A stretch of DNA of 64,000 bases from Chinchilla lanigera (taxonomy: Eukaryota > Chordata > Mammalia > Rodentia > Chinchillidae): NCBI RefSeq assembly GCF_000276665.1, contig NW_004955429.1, forward strand, positions 7,005,489 to 7,069,488. Reading direction: 5' to 3'. Positions 1 through 13,100 of this stretch are shown one piece after another. The stretch's first letter is position 1. Each line of letters begins with the position of its first letter. A program made the position numbers and the translations under genes. The notes beneath the pieces were generated by a model. It was not told the origin of the DNA. It did not search any database and worked only from the letters and a program-made list of their open reading frames with translations.

Positions 1-840
1 GGCGCGCGGGACACCGTCCCTACCGTCACTGCTCTCGGCGCCGCGGGACACCGCCCGGCCTGCGCGGCCTCTCCGCACAGCCCCACCTACCTCCTGCGCG
101 CGCCGCCGCTAAGTTAATCCTGTCCACCTGTGACTCCTTACTGTGTCACTATTGAAGCTTTCTAAATAATTCTTAAAATAATCCTGAGAAAGGAAACTGG
201 AGACAGATGAAACAAGATTGAAAAGCGAGGGCAGGGATGAAGGCCCGGTGGCCGAGGCAGGCACAGGGCTTCGCAACTCCTCTCCTCTTCCGGGACGCGG
301 CTCCGCGGCGGCGCCGTGTCGGGAGCGGCGGGCTTCCTCCCGCGGCCGCCTCCGCTCCTGCTCGCCGCGGCCGCCCTCCCTTACCTCTCCTCTGCCGCGG
401 CCCACCTCTCTCTCTGCGGTCATCTGCCTTCCTTCTAGTCTTCCACAACACAACACATGCCCAGGTCCTTTACAACTGCTGCTCCCTCTACCTCGAGCGC
501 GCCTTCTCTTCTCTCTCCCCTAAGTCAGAAAGGCACACTCCTTCAACGTCCCGCCGGCGGGCGGGCGGGGCGGGCGGGGCGGGGCGGGCGGGAGAAGAGT
601 GCTTCCCTAGCGGGGTGCCGCCCAGGGTCCCATCCCCAGCACCACCACAGGGCACGGACAGTGGGTCCAGCGGGCCTCGCGTCTCTCTCCTCCGTCCCTC
701 ACCCGCTGCCCTGTTCTCAGCCCGGACCGCCACCACGCAGTGCGGAGTCCCTGCCCACAGAGCTCCCTGGAGTTTTGTCATCACTGCATCCCCAGACCCT
801 CTAACAGCGCCACAGTGTAACAGTGTGCTACTGACTGTGT
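1..840. promoter_or_regulatory. Orphan CpG-rich island with GC boxes
   Basis: Positions 1-115 and about 260-620 are dense in CpG (about 19 CpG in the first 112 bases). The segment at 548-592 is a run of GGGCGGG-type units that would serve as Sp1/KLF GC boxes on either strand. An AT-rich stretch at 120-230 separates the two blocks. On the minus strand, gcgcgcagGAG|GTAGGT at 85-93 looks like a first-exon splice donor. It sits where an MLLT10 3' intron is expected, so it could be an internal or alternative promoter, a neighbouring gene's promoter placed there by rearrangement, or an assembly join. No protein in it is recognisable. Confidence 0.6.
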
Positions 841-1009
841 AAGGAAGGAAGGGACCGTCACTACAGGCATCCCGACCGGGAAGACAAGCTTTCTAGTTTA
901 TGTATGCAATGGTGGCTATTTCGCTAAGGGTACTCTAATCCCACATGAGTCTAGTCTAGGACACTTGTTCCTCATAAAAATCAAATTATTATCAAAAGGA
1001 AGAACTTAC
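841..1009. other. Intron sequence downstream of the last visible exon
   Basis: Unique AT-rich sequence between the CpG island and the exon donor at 1004-1009. Nothing else recognised. Confidence 0.6.
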
Positions 1010-1106
1010 TGGTGTGAGCTGTTGAGAATTTAACAACTGCTGAAACTGTTGCTGATGAATAAGTATTTGTCTGTGCTGGTCAGAAAGTAATCCTAGTCCT
1101 GAGGCA
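1010..1106 (-). CDS. MLLT10: MLLT10 exon: Gln-rich segment (last exon in window)
   Basis: The 97-bp exon runs from acceptor tttttcag|TGCCTC to donor CACACCA|GTAAGT. It encodes [20 protein letters not shown], then [12 protein letters not shown], the start of AF10's Gln-rich C-terminus, and exits in phase 0. The following family segment (EQHQAFLYQLMQ and the His/Gln run) was searched for on the minus strand of 1-1009 and not found. The remaining coding exon(s) must lie outside the window. Confidence 0.96.
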
Positions 1107-4100
1107 CTGAAAAATGATTAAAATTCTTACTTTCTACTTTATACTTCCAATGTCTTTATAAAAATGTAAATGAAAGACAACTTTTTGATTCAATATTTAA
1201 TAAATTACGAAGTGTTTAACCATAATATTTTACTTTTCCAGACAGGGTCTCACTATGTAGTTCAGGCTAACCTTGAACTAACTATGTAGCCCAGGCTGGC
1301 TTCGAACTTTGCGGCAATCCTCCTGCCTCAGCCTCCCAAATGCTGGGATTACAGGCGTGCGCCACCACGCCCAGCCTAATAACCACAACACTTTTTAGAA
1401 ACAATTATGTACAAATTATTTCTTCTTTCTCTTTCTATAATGCATATACACAACTAAGTAAGAATTCACATGGTCAAGAAGTATTTTCTTTTTATTATAA
1501 ACCAAACAGAAGAAAAATTTCTTTTATGGAATAGAAATTGACATGTGTTTATTCTTGATTATTCAGGGATAATTTGACCCATGCTAAGATACACATAGTT
1601 AAAAGAAAGAATCTAAACATACCACTGATTTGATTTTTTTAATGATCCCAATTATCCTTTTAAATTAAGCATCAAGAAAAAGAAAGCCAGAAGAAATAGC
1701 TTACTAAGTACCAAGTACAAATTATTTAAAATTATTCCTCAAATGTATGTTTAATAACAACATGGCTTTAGTCCCCTTATTTTGAACAAATAGTCACATG
1801 AAGTTCTAGTACAATGAAACCAGTCAGTTTCACTTCCTGGAAATTCAAGATAAATATTTACCCTTCACCTTATATCAAAATCTTTGATTCAAAGTTAACA
1901 AAATTACACTATTAAATTTTAAGAAGCATCACCACGATATCACCTTTCTTCAGAATGTAGGATACATAAATAAAATACACAAGGGGTAAGAAAAATTAAC
2001 ATTTACATCACAGATCAAGACTGAAACTTTCGACACAATATATTTAATACTTTGTTATTGAAATTGATTTTAATTGTTTTAGTAAGAATTACCTAAATTT
2101 CAAAAATAAATATACTCTGGGTAGGATATGCCTAGTTTAAATCTGGGGTAGACTTTATTTTCTCAGACACATCTACAAGGAACAGTGAAAATCCCAAACT
2201 AAAGCACAGACACTGCTGGTTCTATGTTGCACAGAAACCCACGATATAGCGACAGAAGCTTCTCACCTGTTCGTCAGCGTGGCTGGCATTGGATGTGTTG
2301 CATTAGGTGGTACAGTTGTGTGGGTGAGGGGGGCAGGGTTCTGGGACAGTGTGACAGGGGTCTGCATCACCCCATTTAAAGCTCCTACAATGCCGTTAAT
2401 TGCCAGCTGGTTACCTGGCAAAGCTCCAATTATCCCCCCCACCGCGGTGGCGGCAGGGATAGAGGCAGCCACAGGCTGCAAGCCACCAGCCAGTGCCCCC
2501 ACAGTCACGCCATTGACCGGCTGGACCCCCGGGACTCCAGGGCCCTGTTGCGCCGGACTCTGGCCGGCGGGCGGTGGGGTGGAGAGGGCAGACGAGCTGC
2601 TGGTGCTCTGGCCACTGGAGGTTAAGTCCTGCTGGAAGAAGAGACACTGTTCATACAAGTCCAAAAGCAGCTACGGTTCATGAGCAGAGCACACATGCAC
2701 ACAACCACGCAAAACCTACCTGGTTTAATACAGGCAGAGAGCTATCTGGTAAAAAGCTGTTTCCTATGTGAGGGCTCTTATTGCTGTTCAAGGAATCGGC
2801 AGTCGGAGCTAGAATAATAAAAACAAATTTACTTACCCTGTTAAAAGAGCTTAAAAAGTAAGTCCTAACATTCCTATGGCCAGTGTAAATAGAAAACAGA
2901 ACTTCTGTCACTTTTCAATACCACACTTTGTATCAATAATGAGACCATTACACATTTAAATGAATTTCACCACTAAACTGTACTAAAGAAGTGAGAGCAA
3001 AATCAAGTCAATCACTTAACGAGATTCTCTATGCCCTTCAAAAACAAGCTATCACTCCTGCTCTACATCTTCATGACTGGCAGTGCGCTCGGACCCATCC
3101 CGCCCATGGCACTGGACCCTCTCCTGCTCTCCCAGAAGCACGCTGTCCGCTCTCACACTCACCCGTCTGTGCTGAGAACGGATGCAGCTGGTGGGACGGA
3201 CTGAGGGCCGTTGTGATGGTCGGGAAAGGCACTGAAAGCTGTGCATTCAGTAACTGAAGGCGCTCCTTTTTGGCAGTCAAGTTTTTTATCTGTTCCTCCA
3301 ATCTTCGATTTTCTACTTGAAGTTGGTGTAATGACTTCAGCATTCCTAAAACTAGCGAACATTTTGATGATTTTTAATGAAGACAAGCCCACACCCAGGA
3401 CTATTTTATGGACACAGGGCCAGTAATTTTAAGGAAGAGTTCTGTCAAACATTTCCAAGTGATTACAGCTTATTCTACATATATATAAGATATGCCCATT
3501 TAAAGCTGAATGAACATAAGCGCCAGGGAGACTGCTCAGAGAAGTAGCATCTGAAAACTCTGCTGCATGTACCAACAAACCATCAGAGGCAGGTCACTTC
3601 CATTTTCTTTTTTGTTTGTTTGTTTTGGTTTTGGTTTTTCTCCGGTACCAGGAACCGAACTCACGACCTTGCGCTTGCCAGGCAGGCGCTTTTGCCGCTG
3701 AGCTAAATCCCCAGCCCTCACTTCCATTTTCAAAACAGAAATGGTAGCATTTATTTTCTTCAAAACAGCCTTATTAAATATTCAAAGCACCTGCCACGAT
3801 TTCTCAGTGAAGTTCTATTTACCTAAGAAAGGAGCACAGCAGAGCTCACCAATGTCCTCTGACACAGTGAGGAGGGCACGTTTTGTTTCTTGCTCAGTTT
3901 GAAGTTGAGTGTGCCAGGGACAGATCTAGCTCAGCGGCACAGTGCTTGTTCAGCACGCCCAAGGCCCTGGGTTCCACACCCAGGCCCCCCCCCGCAAAAG
4001 AAAACAAAAAAAACAAAAGCCAGAGCACTCCCAAGCACCTGCCAGGCAGTTGTGACCCAGCAGCGCTCCCAACCAAGCACGCTGCTGAGCACGGTGCCCC

Positions 4101-7100
4101 AGCAGGGAGCGCTGTGTGTCGCCCCTCCTCTCCCCACCATGGCCAAGGGTGGCCTCTGCAGCCCCACTGTGTGGCTCCTCCCAACTGTCCCCCAACAGGG
4201 ACACAGGTCGCCGTAAAGGACTATTTTAAAAGTCTACGTACTAAAAGGTTGTATTTGTTTAATGCGACCTCAGGGCCTTCAAGAGAGATGGCTCCGCTGT
4301 ATACAGACACAATATGGCCATTTTCCAAGGACTTAACTTATGCCCCTCCTCTTCAAGGTCCCCCAAAAAACGGTTCCTAGGCCCAAATGAAATGCAGCAA
4401 GACTAATAAACTAACCTTGTCCTCCAGCTATCTGTTCAAAGGATTATCCTGGCATCAATTTCCTGACAATTAGCATTTCTTGTTGCACATCATTCATTAA
4501 AAAGCAGATTTATGGCACATGGCTCACTACACTAAAAACAGCTTTGCTTTAATAAAATAAAGCAGGAGAATTTCATATCCCAAAGTGATGGAAAACCACC
4601 TATTTTCCCCAAAAAATATTATGCTTGACACAAGGTCATTCCGCTAACTGCCACTTTTTCTAACTTTATTTTGCTGTGCTTTTTCACCGTGGTCCTAAAA
4701 TTTAAAATGTAAATATGTGCATACAATATATACCACACAGTGTAACTTTAACTTAATAAATGATACATATAACACACTAATTACATTTCTGATGTAGTAA
4801 CTATTCTTTCTTTTTAAAATATTTTGTTCTTTCTCTAAATTATAAAATTAAGAAGAATGATCATAACTAAAAGCATTTTCTTTTTGGTATGGGGAATTGA
4901 ACTCAGGACCTTCTGCTTGCCAGGCAGGAGCTGTGCCATTGAGCTATGTCCCCAGCCCATTATAAGCATTTTTTTTTCCTTAAATTCTCTATAGATAAGT
5001 AAGTTTTCTTCCAACAATTAAAGCCTAAGAGAAGATAGCAAAGAACAAATTATAGAACTATGGAGAAGTAGTACCAGTGGTACAGCAGCTGTAACTATAA
5101 GCTAACAGAAGGTGCTTTACACGAGCCATGGTCTTTATGGCTTTTTCATGTCTTTTACTCCTTATAACAACCTTAATACAGACACAATCGTATTCCCAAT
5201 TCTACAAATGAGAGACTAAACAAGAGCATCGCCCCAGTAAAGACAGGGTTCAAGCCAAAGCATAACACTATAAAACTGGTTCCATTAAACTTCTGCATTA
5301 CACTTTCTTGCCACGTTATACAAAAATATGTCACAACTCCACCATTATTGTGGATAAAAAGTGACCTGTATCTATCCCCCACCCCCACCTTTATCTGAAG
5401 ATCAGAAAATGAACACTTACTGTCACTCGGTGTACCCTGTTCTAACAAAAACTGCTGTCCTTCACTCCACTGCCTCTCCAACAGCTGCTCTATGCTGGCC
5501 GCTACTGGAGGCAGACTATCCAAACCACTGCTGCCGGGCTGATCATAGCGAATCTGCAAGCTGCTCACAGGGGACCTGGGGGAAACAGGCACACTCAAGT
5601 TAGAAAGAAGGGACGTGCTTCTTCAGAGAGCACAGTAGGGTTTCTTACCTTATCCTGCTTGCTGGGGTTCCTGGACAAGCTTTCTAACACCAGGTGGCCT
5701 ACGCCAAAAGGACTGGGTTTCTGGCTATATAAAACCATAATCAACCCTAAAATTGAGTAATTATCATTCTTCCTCCCTGCATTATAAAATCAAAGAAATG
5801 GCTGACATATTAAATAATTAAAACCTACTGGAAAATATAGGCATACCACCAATAATCTCTGGAACAGGCTGTAAAAGAAGTTGGCACGGCTTTATCAAAC
5901 AAAAAGACTGAGGTTAGAAAGACTTTAAAAATAAGAGTTCCACCTTTCTGCCTTAATAGACTTACTATCAGAATAGACTACGATTATAAAACCATGGAAA
6001 GCATTTGAATTTACAAACAACAAAATGTCAATCAAATATGAATAAAAGAATATTTTCACAATTCTCTTAACTTTTGTTTACTGAGACAGGGTCTTTCTGT
6101 GCAGTCCATGTTGGCCTTGAACTGATGGTGATCCTGCTGCCTCAACTTCTCAAGTGCTGGAATTATAGGTGTGCACCATCACACCTGTCTATCTTAACCA
6201 TTTTGAAGCAGTTTTTGGTTAGAAATTAAAAATTATCTTCAGTACTAAGGAATATTCAAACCAAAGTAATGTGTAAATCCATTATAAAAAATACTTCTAA
6301 AATGTCAGATCTGGAGCTGGGTGTGGTGGCGCATGCCTATAATCCCAGCACTCAGGAGGCTGAGGCAGGAGGATCATTTCGAGTCTAAGGCTAGCCTGGG
6401 CTACCAAGTGAGCTCAAGGCCAGCCTGAACTGCATAGTGAGACCCTATCTCAAAAAGACAAAAATAGTAACAGTAACAATAATAATAATAATAAATGTCA
6501 GATCTGTACTTCAAATGATAATTCACGCTTTCGTAACAAAGTTTACTTCCATTAAGATGGACACGTAAGCGCCCTCAATTAGTAAATGGAGTCATTTTTG
6601 CTCTCCAGCTTTCCTGTAAAGCATCAGGAAAGGTGTTAGTGTCCAGGTTCCAGTGGAATGACAGGAGTGGCGCCACTCCCCAAGGAGAAGTGAACATGAG
6701 CACAAGGCCTGCTTTCCAAGAAGGCACGCGCACAGGCTTCCCAGCTCCTCCAAAGTCACTGCTAGCACCCAGCGGCAGGTACACCACACCCAGGCCTTCT
6801 AACGACCCCTGGCATTCTGCTCAGCACCTTACAGAAGAGCATCAGCAAAGAAAGCCTTCTATCCCCTCTGCAAGTATCACACCCAACATCCAGAGGCCAT
6901 AAGCTTCCAACACTATATATAGCCAGGTAATCCATTATATTGCAGGCTGATTTCTAAACAATTTACTCATTTTAAATAACTTAGTCAATGAAAGCCAATA
7001 TTCTAACTAATGCCGCTAATAAAAATATAACATTTAAGTTTTTGTTAAAAACCACCACTCAACAGCCCAGTGTGGTGGTACAAACCTGTATTCTGAGGCT

Positions 7101-10100
7101 GAGGAAGGAAGATCCCAAATTCAAGCCAATTCTGGTGACTTAGCAAGATCCTATCTCAAAAATAAAATTTTAAAAAGAGCTAGTAGGGGGCTGGGGATTT
7201 AGCTCAGTGGCACAAGGTCGTGAGTTTGATTCCCAGTACAGGAAAAAAAAAAACGAAAAACAAAAACAAAAACAGAAACAAACAAACAAACAAAGAGCTA
7301 GTAATGTAGCTCAGTACAAAGACCCAGGACTGGAAAAACAAATCCACCACCAAGCAAAATAGCACTAAGGAATTTTAAATAATTTCTGAGCAATGTGTGT
7401 GATACTTTAAAGTGGTAATAAAGAAATGCTTTCTCCAGGAAACGTACGAGCAAAATTCCACTAACATTTTTTAAGCGAAGGGGTATTGGAGGAGGTTGGA
7501 GTGGTAGTACACATTTATAATGCTAGCCATCTGGAGACTGGAGCAAGAAGACCATCGTGAGTTCAATGCTAGCCTGGACTACATACTGAGCTCAAACCCA
7601 GCCTGGACTATATGCAAGACCCTGTCTCATCCTCCCACCTCATCCCCAAAAAAACATCTGGGTGTGGTGGCACATGTCTATGATTGCAGAACTCTGACAG
7701 GCTAAGGCAGGAGAAACTCAAGTTTGAGCCCAGCCTAGATGACTCTCAGCAATACCCCCATCTTTAAAAAAAATAAAATAAACAGAAGAAGCTCAGAATG
7801 TAGCTAAATGCAAAGGCCCTGGGTTCAACCCCCAGTACCACCAAAAAAGAAAAGAAAATGTAACGGTATAAAGGTACACAGAATCACAGACCACTTTAGA
7901 TCCCCAGATTCCAGAGCAGGGGCATTTAATCTTCTGTAGAGGTCAATCAAGAAAAACAATACTACTTTTCATTCACCCAAGAATTACACAGGAAAAAGGT
8001 ACTACTAGGACCAACAGAAAACAGAAAAATTAGAAGTTGCTGAACTAATGGCTATAATGGTGAAGACGTTCCTCAACAGACATTCCTCAACTATATCCAC
8101 AACACATCAACACCAACACTCGCTATTTGTCATCACATAGAAACCTGAATTTTTAAGAGAATGTTTTCCACACGAGGACCCCAGAATGTGCTTTTCCATC
8201 CTATTCTTTATTCTCATTCAGTGCGGTGTTTGAAGTAGAAATTGTGAAACTACAGAGAAAACATTCTAGAAGAAGGTGCAAAGTTGAAAAGTATAATAAA
8301 ATAACAAAATTTCACACCACCATTTTCCCACTTGGAACAGAAGGAAGATACAGTCCTCACTCGTTTCCACATGTACCCACCAAGCAGGCATACGAATGTT
8401 ACACGTATCTACAGTGCTTTCACAATGCTCCTTGCACAGCTGGGCAACTTAGCTTCAAACAATGCAGACTGAGATGGATCTCAGAGACCTGCTGTCAGAG
8501 CTCCACAGCCAAAGTCAGAATAAGAGGCTGAGGAAAGAGCATTGCCCACACCCCCATGGCCAAGTTAAAGCAACTTGCAGACTTAGAAGTCTGCAACTTT
8601 TAAGACACTTTTAAGACATTTTAAACTATTTTGTGAGCAAGAATAATCACCCAAGTTAATGAATTAATAGCAGCAGCAGCTAAATATGTATTCAAATAAT
8701 AAAGGGTTCAAACTCATTTGAAACCATTAAAAAAATCTTCCTTCAGCTCAGGAATCTAATCATGTTCAAATTAATATGCAAGTTAATTACTCTCACTGCC
8801 TAAACATGGCCTTCTGTCTACAGACCGCTTCGGAAGCTCACACACAAGCGCGCCACAGAGAGGGCAACACAGTTTCCAGATGCGCCGGAGTGGAGGGCAC
8901 TCACCTCGGGGACAGGCTTCCTCGGGGCGAGCTTCCTCTGCCGACCAGGCTGCGGCTGTTGTCTCCCAGGTCCTGATCTGCAGTGTAAATATTTCAGAGC
9001 TGGTAAACTGACTCTCTCACGGATAAGAGGCTTTAAGCTCTGGCCCTCATTGCCCTAAAACACACATTAAACCTTTGCCACTATGGCTGCAGTCACGAGG
9101 GAAGTAGAAGACCTAGCGTGTTGCTAGCTGAGAACTACTGAACTGCAGCATGTAAAGCGTTGTCCCTACACGTTTCTGTGGGTGTCAAAGGCGATGGATT
9201 GTGTTCTGTTCTTTCATTCCTTTCAATTTTACAGCACAGAGCGTGGTATGAATTTACAGTACCCTCCCCTCAGCCACTTTTAATTTCTATGGTTAAAGTA
9301 ATGAATCACAGCTGTGGACAGCTAATCTGTATGCTTATCACAGCAAATCCTTATGCTTTGTATTTTTTAACACTTTGCATTCCAAGACAAGTCATAAAAC
9401 ACATTTACATAGAGCCTCATGTGAGACTAAAATTATGTTACACAAATCCACACACCAAGCATAAATTTTCAAATTGATAAAAACAAGCAGAAACCCAAAG
9501 TTTAAAGAAAAAAAAATTAATCCTTTTACTAAACAGTCCACGAGTATCTCTGCTTGAAAAGTAACTCACATTTCCCATGCAGCTAGCTCCTAATAAAGCC
9601 ACCCTATCTCTCAGGCCTCTTTCAAGGTTGTCCTTCCCTTTTCTGAGTCAGGTAACCTCTGACCCTGAAGGGTGAGGACAAGACTGATCCATTCTTGGTG
9701 AACTGCTAAACCCATGCCCTGCCCCCAAACGGCAGGACTACTTGGACATGTCAACAAATTCTTAAGGGGGAAATGAGATAGAGCAAATCCAGGGGGTCAT
9801 TAAAACCCTACGAGAGGCAAATGCTACAAAATGTCAACTGGTCAAAATTCACAGGATTACTCAACACTGTAGAAATTCTCTAACAGGATTTTTTAAACCA
9901 AGTTTGTGTAATGCAATTTCATGAATTATGCAAATAAAGGTCCAGGCTATTCGGAGAAAAGCCCAGTGTTACGTTACTCTCATTGCACAGAAGGGAGGAA
10001 GGAGCACATCAATCATGGAAGTCACAGGAGACATTTGCGTTCCTGCCTGCTGATGGCTCTACTTAAACATTTACATTTCAGACAGAAAAGGGGGAGAAAG

Positions 10101-13100
10101 GCACATCACTATTTTGCACCACAACATGCTATTGACTTCCTTCCAACTGGAATGCTTTTGGTTTTAAAAGGAGGATGGGGGAAGCAATCCCTCTATTAAC
10201 CATACCTCTACCTCTAAACCTTTTCAGTGAAAATGAACCAACAGAGAAAAACTGCACTGGGGAGAGAATTTTAGAGTTGGATTCTTGAAATCTTACCTGT
10301 TTGACTGTTCTCAGACTGAGCTATGAGAGCTGCCACTGCTGGATTTGGATTTGCTCTGCTGCCATACATATGAGATGGTGCCTGACTAAGAGAAGAGCCA
10401 GGCAGGGTGTTTGCCTAAACGAAAAGAAGTACAACAACAAATGAATTGTATCTGAAAATATCTTATTGCTTTTCCTCCTAATTGAGCTACTAACTATTCC
10501 CCTCTAGCCTCAGAGTATAAACAGACATTCCTGACTTTCTGAAAAAGTAAGTTTCATTTTTCCTAGCTTTACCATTCCAACATGTCAATTTTTGAAGTTA
10601 CATAACTACTGAATACTTTCAAAAGACTGGCAAATTCAAAGCATCTACTCAACACTAAAAACCGGTAGTACAGTAACCACGTGGACACATGACTAATTAT
10701 TTAAACTTACTAAGCCATTTATAAAATAAGAGCAGGTAGACAACAGATGTCTAACAAATTCTTCAGTCCTTTACATCAGAAGCTGGCTAAGGAGGTCAAA
10801 AGGTCCAGCCATAACTTCCAGCATTTCAACTACGCAGAGCCATATTTCCATTGCTTAACTCTGTCATTAGTAAAACCTGCACACTGTTTGTTACTTCCTA
10901 TTTTGATAGACTTGAAAGCCTGCTGCTTTTTCTGTTTTGTTTTGTTTTTACTTTAAAAGAAAGCAAACAGGCATCACAAGTATGCTTTCTATACAATGCA
11001 GAGCTCAACGAATCAGAGCTGTGCCCTGACCCCGTATCAGGCACTGTCTTTCTGGCAGGAGGCCAACTCTACTAACTGAAGAGCTCGTCCAAAGTCTGTA
11101 ATTCATTCATGTTGCTAATGACAATTCTGAAGGCCTCTACTGGGAGCTGTGCCAAACAAGCGAAAATGAACCCTTAAACAGATGAAGCTAAGGAGGCTGG
11201 CCAAAGTACTGCACAACCCAGTGTAATAAAAGTGCCTCTTTGCTGTGCCTTCACTCTCATACTTTTCAATAATATCATAACCTGCAAATGTGCCATTTTT
11301 GAAACAAATCTTGTACACAAAATATAGTTACTTGCAGAAGGTTATTTGATTGAAATGATTTTCAGATTTAATAGAACCACAAATTTTAAACTAAACTTTA
11401 AAAAAAAAGTTTGAATGAAATCAAACTTAAGCTTTTATAACTTCAAAAAACTGAACCACTTCTAACATAAAACCGAGTTAACAGCAGAACAAAAGATGCA
11501 GAACATTTAGACGTGTACAACAGCACACAAGAGACAATGATGACACAGCAGTCAAAACAAGTAAAGTATTACAGGAAATAAACTGTGTTTCTAAATAGAC
11601 ATAACCTGACATTTTTATCTGGGCCTTTGGCCAACTTACTAAGCATGGAAAAATGTACTTTCACAATTCATAGAAACAGTCTTCATGATATAGAATCCTA
11701 TCCTTGCGTTCCATTGTTTCAAAAGGTGTCTGTAAATTCAACCTGATGATTTTGGGTTTTTTCCCCCTTACTGACGATATGCACACAGAGTCAATAACTA
11801 CATGCAATAAAATTCTGTTTAGGCTGGGCATGGTGGCGCATGCCTGTAATCCCAGCATTCGGGAGGCTGAGGCACGAGGACTGTTGGGAGTTTGAGACCA
11901 GCCTGGGCTACAAAGTGAGCTCAAGGCTAGCCTGAACTACATAGGGAGACCCTGTGTCAAGAAGACCACCTCCCAAAAACCTGTTTAACAATCAATAAGC
12001 CTTCAGTAAAAAGTAAGTCACAACTTCAATTTAAAGGTATCGCCACTCACCATGTAGTTAATACTATTGGATACATAAAATACACAATTCATAAACTCAA
12101 TTAAGATTTTGTTACTTTTCCAAAACTACTGGAGCATCTCAGCTACTCATAAAATAAATGAAAACAAGGAAAATACAACCAAACCAACAGAAAAAACAAA
12201 CGTTACCATGTATCATTAAAGCTTCAGACACCCTTAAAAATGCCTTTCAGAGAACCAATTTACTCTCAGACACAACCCAAAACGATCAACTAAGCACAGC
12301 ATAGATTAGAAGAGAAAATGAATTATAAAGGAGGAAGAAGGAGGAAGCAGTAGTGTCTTGAGATAGTTTTTTGGAAGCAAAAAGTAACAGCGGACAACAA
12401 GAAAGGAGAGAGCACAAGAGGCAGAAAGAGCACAACCCGGCACCCTGGTGAGGTCCTCCATGAACAGAGACCCCCAGTGCCCAAGCAGCTGCAAAGCAAG
12501 GCAATGTTCTTAGCCCTCCGACTTCCCATTTTTATGCAGTTATCTATGTTATGCCCTGGCTAAATCACAACCAATAATTTACCAGCTGGAATTCCTTTTT
12601 AGCTCCAATTATCAATCTCATGAGTTGCCTCAGTTGCTTCATAAGAATACCAAAACTACAGCACCCTTTTTTAGGAAGGGTTCTTTCTGCCAAGGACTTC
12701 ATATTTATCCTTAGCAGCTTCAAATTTCAAAGTGTAGCACTTTCTTGATCTAGTCTCCAAATTTTCTTACTTTTCCTAACATCTCCCAGGCCCACTATAG
12801 CAAAGATCAAAATAGAAATCAATGCAGTATAACACTGATCTGCATAATGACATCACCAGGAAGAAAATAGGAAAGTTTATTTTTACAAATGATGGTTGGC
12901 AAAAGTTAGTAACAGTAAAATAAAGGAGGAATACTATTCAAAATGACCAACTTCTCAAATTATCTGGATGACTCAGAAATACCCAAAAGTTCTGTTTTTC
13001 CTTTAAAAATAAAACAAAAGGGGCTGGGGATTTCGCTCAGCGGCACAGCGCCTACCTGGTAAGCACAAGGTCATGAGTTCGATTCCTGGTACCAGAACCC

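Larger units (their letters stand above)
3352..5420 (-). other. MLLT10: MLLT10 intron, 2.07 kb
   Basis: Contains ID SINEs at 3608-3717, 3925-4020 and 4879-4959, and a MIR-like fragment at 5105-5265. The GC-richer 4020-4220 stretch is not recognised. Confidence 0.85.
5576..8904 (-). other. MLLT10: MLLT10 intron, 3.3 kb
   Basis: SINE-rich: B1-like copies at 6080-6190, 6314-6492, 7062-7345, 7495-7640 and 7660-7855, and an ID at 7186-7291. The rest, including 6550-6900 and 7860-8900, is unique. Confidence 0.85.

Noticed and set aside
218..842. Overlapping ORFs of 92-201 residues on both strands in the CpG-rich region
   Set aside because: Arg/Pro/Ala-rich translations typical of GC-rich DNA in any frame. 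No recognisable protein, and stops are simply rare there.
2279..2683. 134-residue plus-strand ORF over the MLLT10 exon
   Set aside because: Antisense shadow of the Gly/Ala-rich coding exon, whose minus frame matches AF10.
3883..4380. 165-residue plus-strand ORF in an intron
   Set aside because: Starts within a diverged ID SINE and runs through low-complexity sequence. No family match or splice support.
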